Below, in pieces: positions 54,346 to 64,000 of a stretch of 64,000 nucleotides of DNA (positions within the stretch are counted from its first letter, which is position 1; every line of letters begins with the position of its first letter). A program made the translations under genes and the position numbers. Under the pieces are notes generated by a model. It was not told the origin of the DNA. It ran no database searches and saw nothing but the letters and a program-made list of their open reading frames with translations. This DNA is from Anarhynchus alexandrinus. Its lineage: Eukaryota; Chordata; Aves; Charadriiformes; Charadriidae. Location of the stretch: the NCBI GenBank assembly GCA_008711295.1, contig VUYV01000004.1, forward strand, positions 9,354,010 through 9,418,009, written 5' to 3'.

Positions 54346-55262
54346 TGTGAGTATGATAACTGTAGATCACTTCAATAGGGGAGCTGAGCAGTCAACACAT
54401 TTAGCGTGTTTTCTGTCAAACTACCAATTTTAAATACACTGCTTTATAATGGGCCAAATTCTGAAACAGCTATTATTGTAGCTTGAATAAGGGTTTTACT
54501 TACATGATGCAAACTAAATATGTCGAGAAAAGGCTTGCAAGTCTTTTGGATAACCATGTAAAATTTACAATTGTAAATCACATGGTAAAACCTGCGAGTA
54601 TGAAATTGATTATGATAACTTGTGTAGTGTATGCTTCATTCAAATCACATAAACACTCTTCTTAAAAATAAGCAGTGGGTGCTTGCTTATTTAGGTATTT
54701 TTTAATTCATTTTTATTTTCCTCCTTTTTATTCTGATAAATAACTTCAATGGCTTGTGGATATCAAGTCTATTTACAGTGCACTGAGAAGGTCGTTTTAG
54801 CTTAAGAGCCACTCTGGTAGTACAGCACTTGTGGTTTTGATAATTCACCTTATGACAGAAGCTGTAGAATATAATGTCAAACAGCAGCACTAATGCTATG
54901 TGTGTGTTTGTGGACTTGCTAGGCAGTACATTTCTAGCTTAGTGGTGGAGATTTCTGCAGGATTTAAAAAGTGGGAGGGAGGTGACAGGGAGGAAATTAC
55001 ATCATGATTGCAGGTGAAACAAGGCTCATATCCTCTTAGAAATTATCACCAGCCCAGTTAAAAATAATTTGTATCAGATGATAACCTTGACCTGAGTACT
55101 TATGATTTTAAGAATTCTGGGTATGGGACTGTAACCAACTTGTTCCCTCATGAAAAAAAAAGGCAACTGCCAGTTATAACTGCATATAGAGAATCTGTTC
55201 ATTTTAAGGTGATTTTTCTGATTTTTTTTTTCATTTTGCAATTTTTACAATTTTGCAAATTT

Positions 55263-55281
55263 ACACACACACACACACACC
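55263..55281. repeat. (AC)n microsatellite
   Basis: An uninterrupted run of about nine AC units in the intergenic DNA. Confidence 0.9.
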
Positions 55282-58200
55282 AAATTGTACTTTGATTTGA
55301 GAACTGGCAGCTAATTAACCCTATTATTGTACTTCAGGGAAGAACTGCTCATGCTGAAGAGGAGACAAACCTTTTTAAGGTGGTTGTAACGAGCTGATTA
55401 AGGGCCAGCCTCATCCCTGTTTGGAGGAAAGAGATTTTGCGAGCCCACTGTCGCAAAGGTAAGATTTTTGAGATCTGTAGTGTTGAGTCTTCAATGGAAC
55501 CATTATACTGATTGCCTGAGGTGAAGCGACTCTGGAAGTTGACACAATTCACATCTTAATTGACTCTTGATGCAAAAGAAAGTAAGTTGTGTATCTTTTG
55601 AATGTTGTGAGAAATACAAGTGTATCCATTCTTAGTTGTCTTCCTGGATTAACTTTTTTATGCTGGTTTACTTGGTATTTATGGAGAAGTTGTCCTTCTC
55701 AGGACAGCACTGTAGTTTAGCTATTAATCTGTAAATACCAAACATTCACTACTTGCGAGGCATATTTAGGATTGTATTGTAATGTCTGTTTTACATTAGA
55801 AAGTTGTCTGTCAGGTTTTCTTAGCTAGGCATGGATGCCTAATTCATGGGGAGTCGATTAGATGGAATCCTAGGTTGTATTCCCATTTTGACCAGATCCT
55901 TAATGTGGCAATCTTGTTTTGAATGGCTGAGGTTGCTTTGGTTCCAGGCAGTCTAGAATAAGTTAAACTGGGCAGAGTGAAGAAATGAGGGGAACAAAAG
56001 GGAGATTAAGTATCAAAGGTTGGCTTCCAAGACTGTGTTAGATTAGTTTAACAACAAAAAGTTCTGTAGTTTAGCGTCGGCTCCCCGGACTTTGTCGTGG
56101 ACTTGCCGTGCAACAGATGGACTACACAGCACGTGAGTGCAGTGAGGAGAGTGATCAAAAAGGAGAAAAGCAAGCAATGCAGTTTTCCCTTTTTAAACTA
56201 ACTCTTTCTGCATACATTTCATAGCAGCATATATCTCCCTATTAGCAGTTGCTGTCGTTTTTGTGAGAGTGCTAGGTATTTTTAAACAAGAGAGTTGTTT
56301 GTCTGCTTCTAGAGGAGAAAGCTGACAAATCGCTAACCCACGTCTGGATTACAGAGGAAACTGTGCTATCTCCAAGTCTCAGAATCCTTGCTGCTAGGGT
56401 TAGCGTTCTCATGGGATGATTCCCAATAAAAAATTGAGCGAGCTTTAAAAACTAAATTTAAGTAATAACCAACCTAACAAGTAATGAATGTTGAATTAAT
56501 TGCTTGTTAGATCGGTCGCAGTTAATTAAAATTCCAGGGAAAGCTCAGAAAAACTGACAGCTACTCACTAAAATTGTAAGTGTGCCATGAAATGCGCAAT
56601 GTTATATTTTTCTGTGGAACACAGAAAAAGGAAATGGTTCATACGACTGAATTAGCTGGCACAAGTGCTATGCAGAAATGTCTCTGTTAATATTATGATC
56701 TATGTGAAATACTGACTAAATAGCCTTCTTAAAGAGTATAATAATGGAGACTATTCTGAAAAATTTCAGTAACCTCAAGAACTACACAGATGCATGAGTT
56801 GAGAATGTTCAACAAATAGGTATGACTCAAGTATAATTAACATATACCCGAATACATTTGAATAGATTCAACTGTAACACACTCTTTTGTTACCTTCTAT
56901 CATTTGCAGACCAATTTGAGGTCTGCACTTCTGAGTAAGGCCAGTAGCAATTGATCTGCAGTGAAGGGAGCAATGTACAGTGTACAGTCCCAAATGGTAC
57001 ACACATGTTCAACGCAAAAGAGGATTTTTAATACTATTGAAATACCAATCAAAGTACTTCAGCAGGGACCAGACAGCTGCAAAACATTTAGGGACAGCTC
57101 AGGAATTCCCATGAGCAGAAGTGAGACAGGAAATAGTGAGGAGCTGAATAAAGTAGCTGAGGAAAATGCCTTTATTTAAGAGAGTGAATTCAAAAGAAGT
57201 TCAGCAGATCCCAGTGCAGAAGATGTCAGAGAAAATAGATTAGGAATCATCTGAAAAGAGGAGGAAATTCTGTATATCGAATATGTAAATTTTTAAATTC
57301 AGATTTAACATTCTTTTTCACATCATCTGGAACTTTGTCTTCAAGACAGTAACTAGCTAGTTGTGATGATAAATGCATTCAAAGGTAATCATACTTGTAT
57401 GCTTACATAGTTAAGTATGGGGAAATAACATTTAGTCGTCACATTACATTTAGGCAACCATCTTCCAAGTCTGTTCATACTGATGAGCCAAATTTTGTCT
57501 CAGCATGGCACAAACTGCTTATTTGCAAATAGAATAAATTTGGCTACACTATAACAAATGCCAGTTGAATGACTACTTTGATAGTCTCATGTCGTGGGAC
57601 AGAGTAAGTTTGGGACCAGAAAAAGTTATGAGAAGTGATCCTTTAAGTGTGCTGGTGAAGCTGTAAGGTGGGGGAGGCCAGTATAGTAAGGGTGGAGGTA
57701 CTAAAAGGAGAGATCCAGCCTTTGACATGTCAGAGCACTGAGGAGCTAAGGCAAATGGCTATGTTGGTTTCCTTGGGAGTGCAACATGCTGACGGTCATC
57801 TTTAACGAGCATCCAGCAGCTACTCGGAGTATGAGCTCCCAGCATGCTGATCCGGCGTCCTCATGGCAAGTGTGGGTGGGTCACTTGCCATGAAAAAGCC
57901 ATGTTTTGGGGTGAATACTTAGCTCTTACCTAAAGAAGCAGGCAAGGTGTGTTGGATGGTGCCTTTTAAACAGGAGGGCTGGAAGCTGAAACCAGAACAT
58001 TCCATAGCAACTGGAGAAAGTTCTGAGGAAAGTGCAGGGAGAGCGGCAGGACCCCCCTCCCCCTGCCTAGAGGAGAGACAAAGAACAGACAAGGAGAGAA
58101 CTGAAATAGGAAGCAGGAACCATGTCAGGAGACTGGGGACTAAAAGAAAGCAAATTAATAAACCACTGGGGAAAAAGGCACACAACTGACCAAAGCCACT

Positions 58201-59458
58201 AGGAAAGATAAGCAGATTCCAGATTCTTTAACTGCTGTGTGTGTGTGCGCAGCCTGGCTAGTGTGTTTAAATAGAATGATTTTCCTCACTGTAGCAAGTA
58301 TAACTCTTATGTCTGTGGCACACAAACAGACTTACAAAATGTGAGCACTGTGTTATCTACATAATACGGTGTATTTGAGCTGGGTTCATCAGCGTTGCTA
58401 CCACTCAGACAACCTCAAATGTCTAAAAATACATGTTCATATCAGGGTGTGTGCATACAAGATGCAGTAATACAAAGCTGCTGGTAGTATTCTGCCTGCG
58501 GTGTAGACAAACGGTTCCTATCAAAAGCAGGAAAAATCCGTCATACAGGCTGAGGGCACTGTGTGGCCTCAAGTGTTAATGTAATATTGCATTTTGGAAG
58601 TTGGAAGCTCGGTGCGCTCGTTTGCACATCAGTACCCAGAGTGCTTTTTCAGTTCCACCACTATTTAATTCAAGTGCTGGGTTCGAGCTCTTGGAAGGCT
58701 CTGTAGTTTGTGATGCCCTCGCATGCGCTAAGTTCAGTATTTTCCACAGAATAGTTTAAGTGACGATACTGGATCGTGAATGGGTCATCCAAGGATTCTT
58801 AATTAGGCTTGATTTTACAAATGCAAAAAAAGTGCCCTTCAACACTTTAAAAAAAGTATTGTCTTTAACAAAACAAAGAACTCTGTCTTGGGAGTGTGTG
58901 TGTGTACTGGGGGGTGGGGGGGAGGAGATTTCTTCAAAAGTAGAGAAGAATTCTTCTCTGAGACAGAAAGCAAATTTCAGCTGAAAATGAGTAATGATGA
59001 TGATGTTGAAACAGAAGCTCTTCAGAGAGAGAGAGACCTGGAGCGCTCAGGGAGGATTCAGCACCAGGACAGCCCAAGCAACCCCGGCAGCGAGTTGCAG
59101 CGGTGCCGTCCGGAGCGCTGAGCCCGGGCCTGGGGGACCGGCTGCCCTGGGGCGCGGGGCGCCGAGGGGACCCCGGGCAGCGCCGGGCTCGGCGGGGCGG
59201 CAGAGTTTCCCCAACATGGAGGCAGGCACTCGGGGTTGGGCTGTGCAATCCCCCGTGCCTCCCGCAGCCCCCGGCCCGCGGGTACCGTTTCTCCCGAGGG
59301 GAGGGCATTTTTGCACGGGAAGAATTCCCGCTGTTCCCCTTCCCTCCCCCACCACGCCGGCGCCTCGCTGTGTAGTCAGGCTGAGAGTTGATCCCAGTAC
59401 GGGGGGTGGGGGTGAGAATTGCAATGAAAGAGCGGAGGGGGGGGGAGCGGTGGGCTCT

Positions 59459-59820
59459 GCAGCCCCCGGCCCCTCTGGGATGGGCTCTCCTCAGGCGAGG
59501 CGAGGAGGTGGGGGCCGCTCTGCGCCTCTGCGGCTCCGGGAGGGTTTGCATTGGACGATTTGCGCCTGGGGAGGGGGGGAGGTTGCCTGCAGCCCCCCCC
59601 CCACCGGCCCCTCCTCCTCTCTCCGGCGAGACGGGGGGGCCTGGGGGGCGAGCTGCAGCCCGGATATTTGGGGGAGGGGGCGAGCGCAGCCCCCCCGCCC
59701 CCGTGTGCCGCGAGCGGGGGCCTCGCTGCCGGCTCGGCATTGGCGGATCGGTGCTGGGGAAGGGGGAGACTGCAGCCCCCAGCCCCCGCGGGCGGGCGGG
59801 GTGGGGGCCGGCCTGCGGNG
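59459..59820. repeat. Degenerate GC-rich tandem repeat upstream of PATZ1
   Basis: The core GCAGCCC(CCC) recurs at 59459, 59589, 59655, 59686 and 59772. Between copies, similar blocks recur: GCGAG followed by GGGGGCC, GCATTGG.CGAT (twice, near 59549 and 59738), and TGGGGA.GGGGGAG. The unit is irregular, about 66-130 bases. Copy boundaries are by eye. Confidence 0.5.
59819..59819. other. Single ambiguous base
   Basis: An isolated N within a G/C-rich run, pointing to low sequencing quality here. Confidence 0.95.
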
Positions 59821-60139
59821 GTGCGGGTGCGGCGAAGCGGGCGGGGCCGGGACCGGAGCCGGCGGCGGCGGCGCTTGGTCGGGGAGCAGCAGCCGGGGGG
59901 CCCCCGCTGGATTTTTGTAGGGGGGGTGGTATCGCCCCCTCCTTCTCCTCCCCCCAGGGGTGAAAGTGCAAGAGGAAGTGCAGCCGCTGCCATCTTTCCT
60001 CCGCTCCAAACACACAGGGACGGACGGAGCCGGCAGCCCCGGAGCCGCAGCCGCCGGAGCCCCCTCCCTCCCGGCTCGCTGCAGCCGCGCCGCGCACGCC
60101 CCTTCCCGCGGCGGCCTCCGCGGCCGCAGCGCCTCGTGG

Positions 60140-60588
60140 NNNNNNNNNNNNNNNNNNNNNNNNNNNNNNNNNNNNNNNNNNNNNNNNNNNNNNNNNNNNN
60201 NNNNNNNNNNNNNNNNNNNNNNNNNNNNNNNNNNNNNNNNNNNNNNNNNNNNNNNNNNNNNNNNNNNNNNNNNNNNNNNNNNNNNNNNNNNNNNNNNNNN
60301 NNNNNNNNNNNNNNNNNNNNNNNNNNNNNNNNNNNNNNNNNNNNNNNNNNNNNNNNNNNNNNNNNNNNNNNNNNNNNNNNNNNNNNNNNNNNNNNNNNNN
60401 NNNNNNNNNNNNNNNNNNNNNNNNNNNNNNNNNNNNNNNNNNNNNNNNNNNNNNNNNNNNNNNNNNNNNNNNNNNNNNNNNNNNNNNNNNNNNNNNNNNN
60501 NNNNNNNNNNNNNNNNNNNNNNNNNNNNNNNNNNNNNNNNNNNNNNNNNNNNNNNNNNNNNNNNNNNNNNNNNNNNNNNNNNNNNNNN
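60140..60588. other. PATZ1: Assembly gap (449 N) hiding the PATZ1 start codon
   Basis: A run of N immediately before the first visible PATZ1 codons. Sequence right of the gap enters the reading frame inside the BTB domain, just after a glycine-rich insert. The ATG and the first roughly 100 residues should therefore lie inside the gap, if its size is real. Confidence 0.97.
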
Positions 60589-63500
60589 GGCGGGGCCCCC
60601 GGGGGCGGGCGGGAGCTGGAGATGCACACCATCAGCTCCAAGGTGTTCGGAGACATCCTGGACTTCGCCTACACGTCGCGCATCGTGGTGCGGCTGGAGA
60701 GCTTCCCGGAGCTCATGACGGCTGCCAAGTTCCTGCTGATGCGCTCTGTGATTGACATCTGCCAGGAGGTCATCAAGCAGTCCAATGTGCAGATCCTCGT
60801 GCCCCCCGCACGCCCCGACATTATGCTCTTCCGCCCGGGGGCTGCGGACCTCGGCTTCCCTCTTGACATGACCAACGGTGCCACTTTGGCACCCAATGGC
60901 AACGGCATTGCTGGTATGCCTGAAGACGAGGCCACGCGGGCCGCGCTCACTGCTGCGCAGTCCTCCTTACCTGTTCTGCAGGGTGTGGACCGCCTGCCCA
61001 TGGTGGCAGGACCTCTGTCCCCACCACTGCTGGCCTCACCCTTCCAGAATGTTGCTGCTAGTGCCCCCACTTTAAGCACCAAGAGGGGCAGAGGGCGTCC
61101 CCGTAAAGCCAATCTCTTGGACTCCATGATGTTTGGTACCCCAGGGGGCCTGCGAGAGGCTGGTATCCTGCCTTGCGGCCTCTGTGGGAAAGTATTCACG
61201 GATGCTAATCGTCTTCGTCAGCATGAGGCTCAACACGGGGTGACAAGCTTACAGCTGGGCTACATAGACATCCCACCCCCAAGACTGGGTGAAAATGGTG
61301 TCCCTGGTCAGGATGACCCCGATGCACCCCGAAAAAGAAGCAGGACGAGGAAACAGGTGGCCTGTGAGATCTGTGGCAAGATTTTTCGGGACGTGTACCA
61401 CCTGAATCGGCACAAGCTGTCACACTCTGGCGAGAAGCCTTACTCTTGTCCAGTGTGTGGCTTACGCTTCAAGCGGAAAGACAGGATGTCCTATCATGTT
61501 CGATCTCACGATGGCTCTGTGGGAAAGCCCTACATCTGCCAGAGCTGTGGAAAAGGCTTTTCCAGGTAAGGACCATAGGCACAAACAGACACCTAGGAAG
61601 TTGTCTTTCCTATCCGTTGGCAAACAAGAACAATTTGTACTTAGGATAGTTTGGCTGTTGCGTTTTAAAATGTCTTGAGAAATGAGACTTCCATCATTTC
61701 CACTGGGACGCTATTCTGCAGTCTCTTGAAAGGGTTTAAAAGTAATTAAGAAAAGTAGAACTGGGAGTCAGCTGGCTTCTGGGTAACATTCCCAGCTTTG
61801 TCCCAGACTTGGTGTATGCGTGACCTTGGGCAAATCAGTTAGTCTCTCCCTCAGATGACTCTTCTGTGAAATGGGCATTGAAATAATTACCTACCTCACA
61901 TAAGTGTCTTGAGGCTGCTGATTTGTAGGTAGTTTGAAGGTGCTGTTGAAGTGCAAAATATTAATACATCTCAAGATTATTATTTTTCTGGTATCCATTT
62001 TAAATTTTCTTTTTCTTAACTTCCCTTCATTTCTCTTAGTTCGTAATGTTTTTTATCACCCAAATGTGAAGGAAGAGGTGAGATTTCAAAGGCTGCAGCA
62101 TCAAGTATCTTTTAATACATGATCTTTGTGTCCTTTGGGTTTACATCCTTCTGAAGGGGATCCTGTTTCTGCCCTGCAACATACGTAAGATCTGTGCATT
62201 TAATGTTGCTGATTTTCTGTTGTCGCTGTTTGTGGGAGTTAATTTAATAAGTAGTTTGATACACGTAGTCGTGTTAGTGGTATCTTATAGTCTGAGCTAA
62301 TGAATTTGAAACTTTTTTGGAAGTTTGATGCTCCTTTGAGACTCGGAGTAGTGGGGGGAGGGGGATGCGTGCACTCGGCGTTACTTTTGTAGCAGCAGTC
62401 GGTTTTCTGCAGCAGTTGATTTGCTCTAACAGGAGGAGGGAAGGAATCGAGATACAAAAACAAATCAAAAGGCTACTAGGCTATATAAAGGTAGAAGTTG
62501 TGCCCCTGCTAGCTCACTTTTTGACAGAGGGACCTTTTGTTACTGAAATAAATTAAGAAAAAGTAGAGTTATTTCTTTTTAAATCAGCAATGATTAGGAA
62601 TGCATCTTCATAAGGACTGCAGGTTTAGTGATGGAAAGTAATAAAATGAAAATTTCATCTGTGGCTAGAAGTGAAAGTATTTTTCTTGTTATAGTGCTAC
62701 CTGGGATCATTCACACTTAAAGATTTCTGCTGTTGCTGTATGAAAGACTTTTGTCAACAAGGGAAAGTGAAAGATACATGTTGAGTTCTCATTTTTCCCA
62801 GTAAGTTAATGTGAACCAGCAGGAATGCTGTTATAAAAGTAAACAACAAAAATGTCTACGCATCTTTGTAAAATCAAAGTATGAATGAAAAGTGGAGACT
62901 CTTTAAGTTTCAGCATTCAGTCGTAGGAGGAGCCAAAGGAAGTTGGAAGCACGATGTCTAATTTTAGTATCCTTTCCTTCATTCAGTAGCCCAGCACGTG
63001 AGGTTGCTAGGCTTGAGGTACCCAGAAGGACCCCCAACCAGTTTGTCCGGTTACACCGCTCCAGCCCACTTGCTGGAGCTTCAGGTTTAACAGCCTGACT
63101 GCAAAGTTCAGTCTATTTTCTGTCTGTAGTGCGTGAATTCCATCCCGCGCCCTCTCATTGGCGCAGCTGGAAAGTTGGGGGAGGAGAGGGTGGAGAACTT
63201 GTTTCCAAGCAGTTTTGGCCTCATACAATGAAAAGCTTTCTTCCCACTGGGAGAAACTCCCACCAGGAAAATCTGCAGCTATTCAGTCTTCTCTTCTTCA
63301 AAGTAGGCTTTACTGATTGTGAAGAATGGTCTAACTTTTTTTTCAGTAATAATTTGCTCTTCCATTGCACCTTCTAGTTGGGACTTTCACAGCACTTTAT
63401 TTGTATTAATGCAGTCTTCCCACTAAGTTGTGAGTTAGGACAGTGTTTTTTCATCTTGCTGGTGGAAAATGTGTCACAGCAACAGATTTCAGAGTCAGTC

Positions 63501-63978
63501 TTTTTGCACAGAGCTGCTTAAAGTTGTCTTCTTGCATCCGTGTTTGGGACATAAACCAAAAGGGTCTGATTTTCAAATATTCAGCAACTGTAAATCAAAG
63601 CGCCCTGATTGTCAAGGTCTAAATAGGATTTTGTAAGGGGACATGCAGGCTTGAAAACTGTATCTTGTATTTCCTGTTTTCTCTGATCATTCAGTCATAA
63701 TTTCTTCCTGAGAAAATGCTGCCTTTTTAGCAAGTTGGAGAGGGTACTTATCAAGGTAGAGTCCCAGTTGTTGGTGATCTGGTTCTTGGAAAGTTAAATA
63801 TTGCTACATTTGTAATAGATCCACCACTGGGATCTTTTTTTTCTTTTTAAATTAAAATTTTAAGTTTATTTTTAGTATTTGTTTTAAGTGTGCTTATGTG
63901 TATTTTCTTTTAAGGCCAGACCACTTGAATGGACACATCAAACAGGTGCATACCTCAGAGAGACCTCACAAGTGTCAG
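60589..63978 (+). CDS. PATZ1: PATZ1 BTB/AT-hook/C2H2 zinc-finger transcription factor, partial at both ends
   Basis: Exon 1 (5' part in gap) runs 60589-61565, ending phase 2 at CCAG|GTAAGG. Exon 2 is 63915-63978, joining in frame; together 347 residues are visible. Order: glycine-rich stretch; C-terminal half of the BTB/POZ dimerisation domain (RELEMHTISSKVF to ICQEVIKQ); a linker; an AT-hook (KRGRGRPRKAN); then C2H2 fingers CGLC..H..H, CEIC..H..H and CPVC..H..H. A fourth, CQSC..., is split by the intron after GKGFSR and completed by PDHLNGHIKQVH in exon 2, followed by linker TSERPHKCQ starting the next finger. Known role: a nuclear DNA-binding repressor/activator (MAZR/ZSG) in lymphoid and stem-cell control. 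Remaining fingers lie right of the window. No disruption is seen. Confidence 0.96.
61566..63914 (+). other. PATZ1: PATZ1 intron 1
   Basis: Intron bounded by AG|GTAAGG and TTTTAAG|GCC. It contains a MIR relic (61760-61935) and no coding exon I can support. A diffuse stretch at 63550-63630 (GGTCTGATTTTCAAA...) resembles an old amniote repeat but is too weak to name. Confidence 0.8.
61760..61935 (+). mobile_element. MIR-family SINE relic
   Basis: Order and content follow the MIR consensus: GGAGTCAGCTGGCTTCTGGG, then CCCAGCTTTG, then GTGACCTTGGGCAAATCAGT, then CTCAGATGACTCTTCTGTGA, then AATGGGCATTGAAATAATTA, then CCTACCTCACATAAGTGTCTTGAGG. Strongly recognisable though diverged. Ends are approximate. 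Confidence 0.82.
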
Positions 63979-64000
63979 GTAGGAGATGGAGGGGTTTAAG

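Larger units (their letters stand above)
51421..58990. other. Intergenic region between divergent DRG1 and PATZ1
   Basis: About 7.5 kb of mostly AT-rich DNA. No open frame here shows family similarity or a convincing exon chain. It contains a MIR-like relic (54215-54345), a CA microsatellite (55263-55281), and a small CpG-containing patch at 56075-56132 with a splice-like right edge. Long-range regulatory elements or a non-coding RNA are possible, but I cannot show them. Confidence 0.6.
59090..60139. promoter_or_regulatory. PATZ1: PATZ1 CpG island and 5' region
   Basis: An abrupt change from AT-rich to very GC-rich sequence at about 59090, continuing to the gap. It contains poly-C/G tracts, a degenerate repeat, and a YY1-like CTGCCATCTTTCC at 59988-60000, often found near transcription starts. 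The 5' UTR of PATZ1 probably starts here. Long open frames on both strands are GC-richness artefacts. Confidence 0.65.

Noticed and set aside
58934..60097. Long minus-strand open frame (387 codons) and overlapping plus-strand frames in the PATZ1 island
   Set aside because: Composition is proline/arginine/glycine/serine-rich on both strands with no domain. GC-rich DNA lacks stop codons, so long frames arise by chance.
63375..63640. Possible further ancient repeat in PATZ1 intron 1
   Set aside because: Only short phrases look familiar; I could not match an ordered consensus, so I did not name it.
1..64000. Search for tRNA, snoRNA, CRISPR, endogenous retrovirus or other multi-gene systems
   Set aside because: No cloverleaf, box C/D or H/ACA pair, regularly spaced direct repeats, long terminal repeats or viral gene remnants were recognised by eye. 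A covariance-model and repeat-library scan would be the decisive test.

Overview
This window is ordinary vertebrate nuclear DNA, most likely from a bird. Genes are split into many small exons with GT-AG introns. Two fragments of the avian LINE family CR1 are present. The gene order SFI1 - EIF4ENIF1 - DRG1 - PATZ1 is the one I know from human 22q12. Species cannot be fixed from the sequence. There are two runs of N and one isolated N, all in very GC-rich CpG islands.

Layout. (1) About 1-20 kb, minus strand: the 5' two-fifths or so of SFI1, a centrin-binding centriole protein. Sixteen coding exons join in one uninterrupted frame of 572 codons; the gene runs off the left edge. (2) 19.6-22.2 kb: a CpG island between the diverging SFI1 and EIF4ENIF1 genes, partly lost in a 289-base gap. 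(3) 22.2-43.9 kb, plus strand: complete coding region of EIF4ENIF1 (4E-T), 18 coding exons, 987 residues, with a 3' UTR of about 1.65 kb. (4) 45.25-50.78 kb, minus strand: complete DRG1, 9 exons, 367 residues, convergent with EIF4ENIF1. (5) 50.1-51.4 kb: DRG1 CpG-island promoter with a TCTCGCGAGA element. (6) 51.4-59 kb: AT-rich intergenic DNA with no gene I can support and a relic of the ancient SINE MIR. (7) 59.1 kb to the right edge, plus strand: PATZ1, a BTB / AT-hook / C2H2 zinc-finger transcription factor. Its start codon and the N-terminal half of its BTB domain lie in a 449-base gap, and the gene continues past the window.

The four genes have separate jobs: centriole biology, mRNA repression and P-bodies, a translation-linked GTPase, and transcription. 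They share housekeeping-type promoters and conserved synteny, not one pathway. I rebuilt every exon boundary by hand from splice signals and phase. Each chain closes in frame, and the EIF4ENIF1 and DRG1 totals match or nearly match the lengths I recall for the human proteins (985 and 367). I found no novel multi-gene system, virus, CRISPR array or toxin locus. The observations worth a second look are small: alternative splice acceptors, a polyadenylation hexamer overlapping the DRG1 stop codon, two MIR relics, a perfect hairpin beside a tandem duplication in a DRG1 intron, a degenerate GC-rich repeat upstream of PATZ1, and a possible loss of repeats in SFI1.
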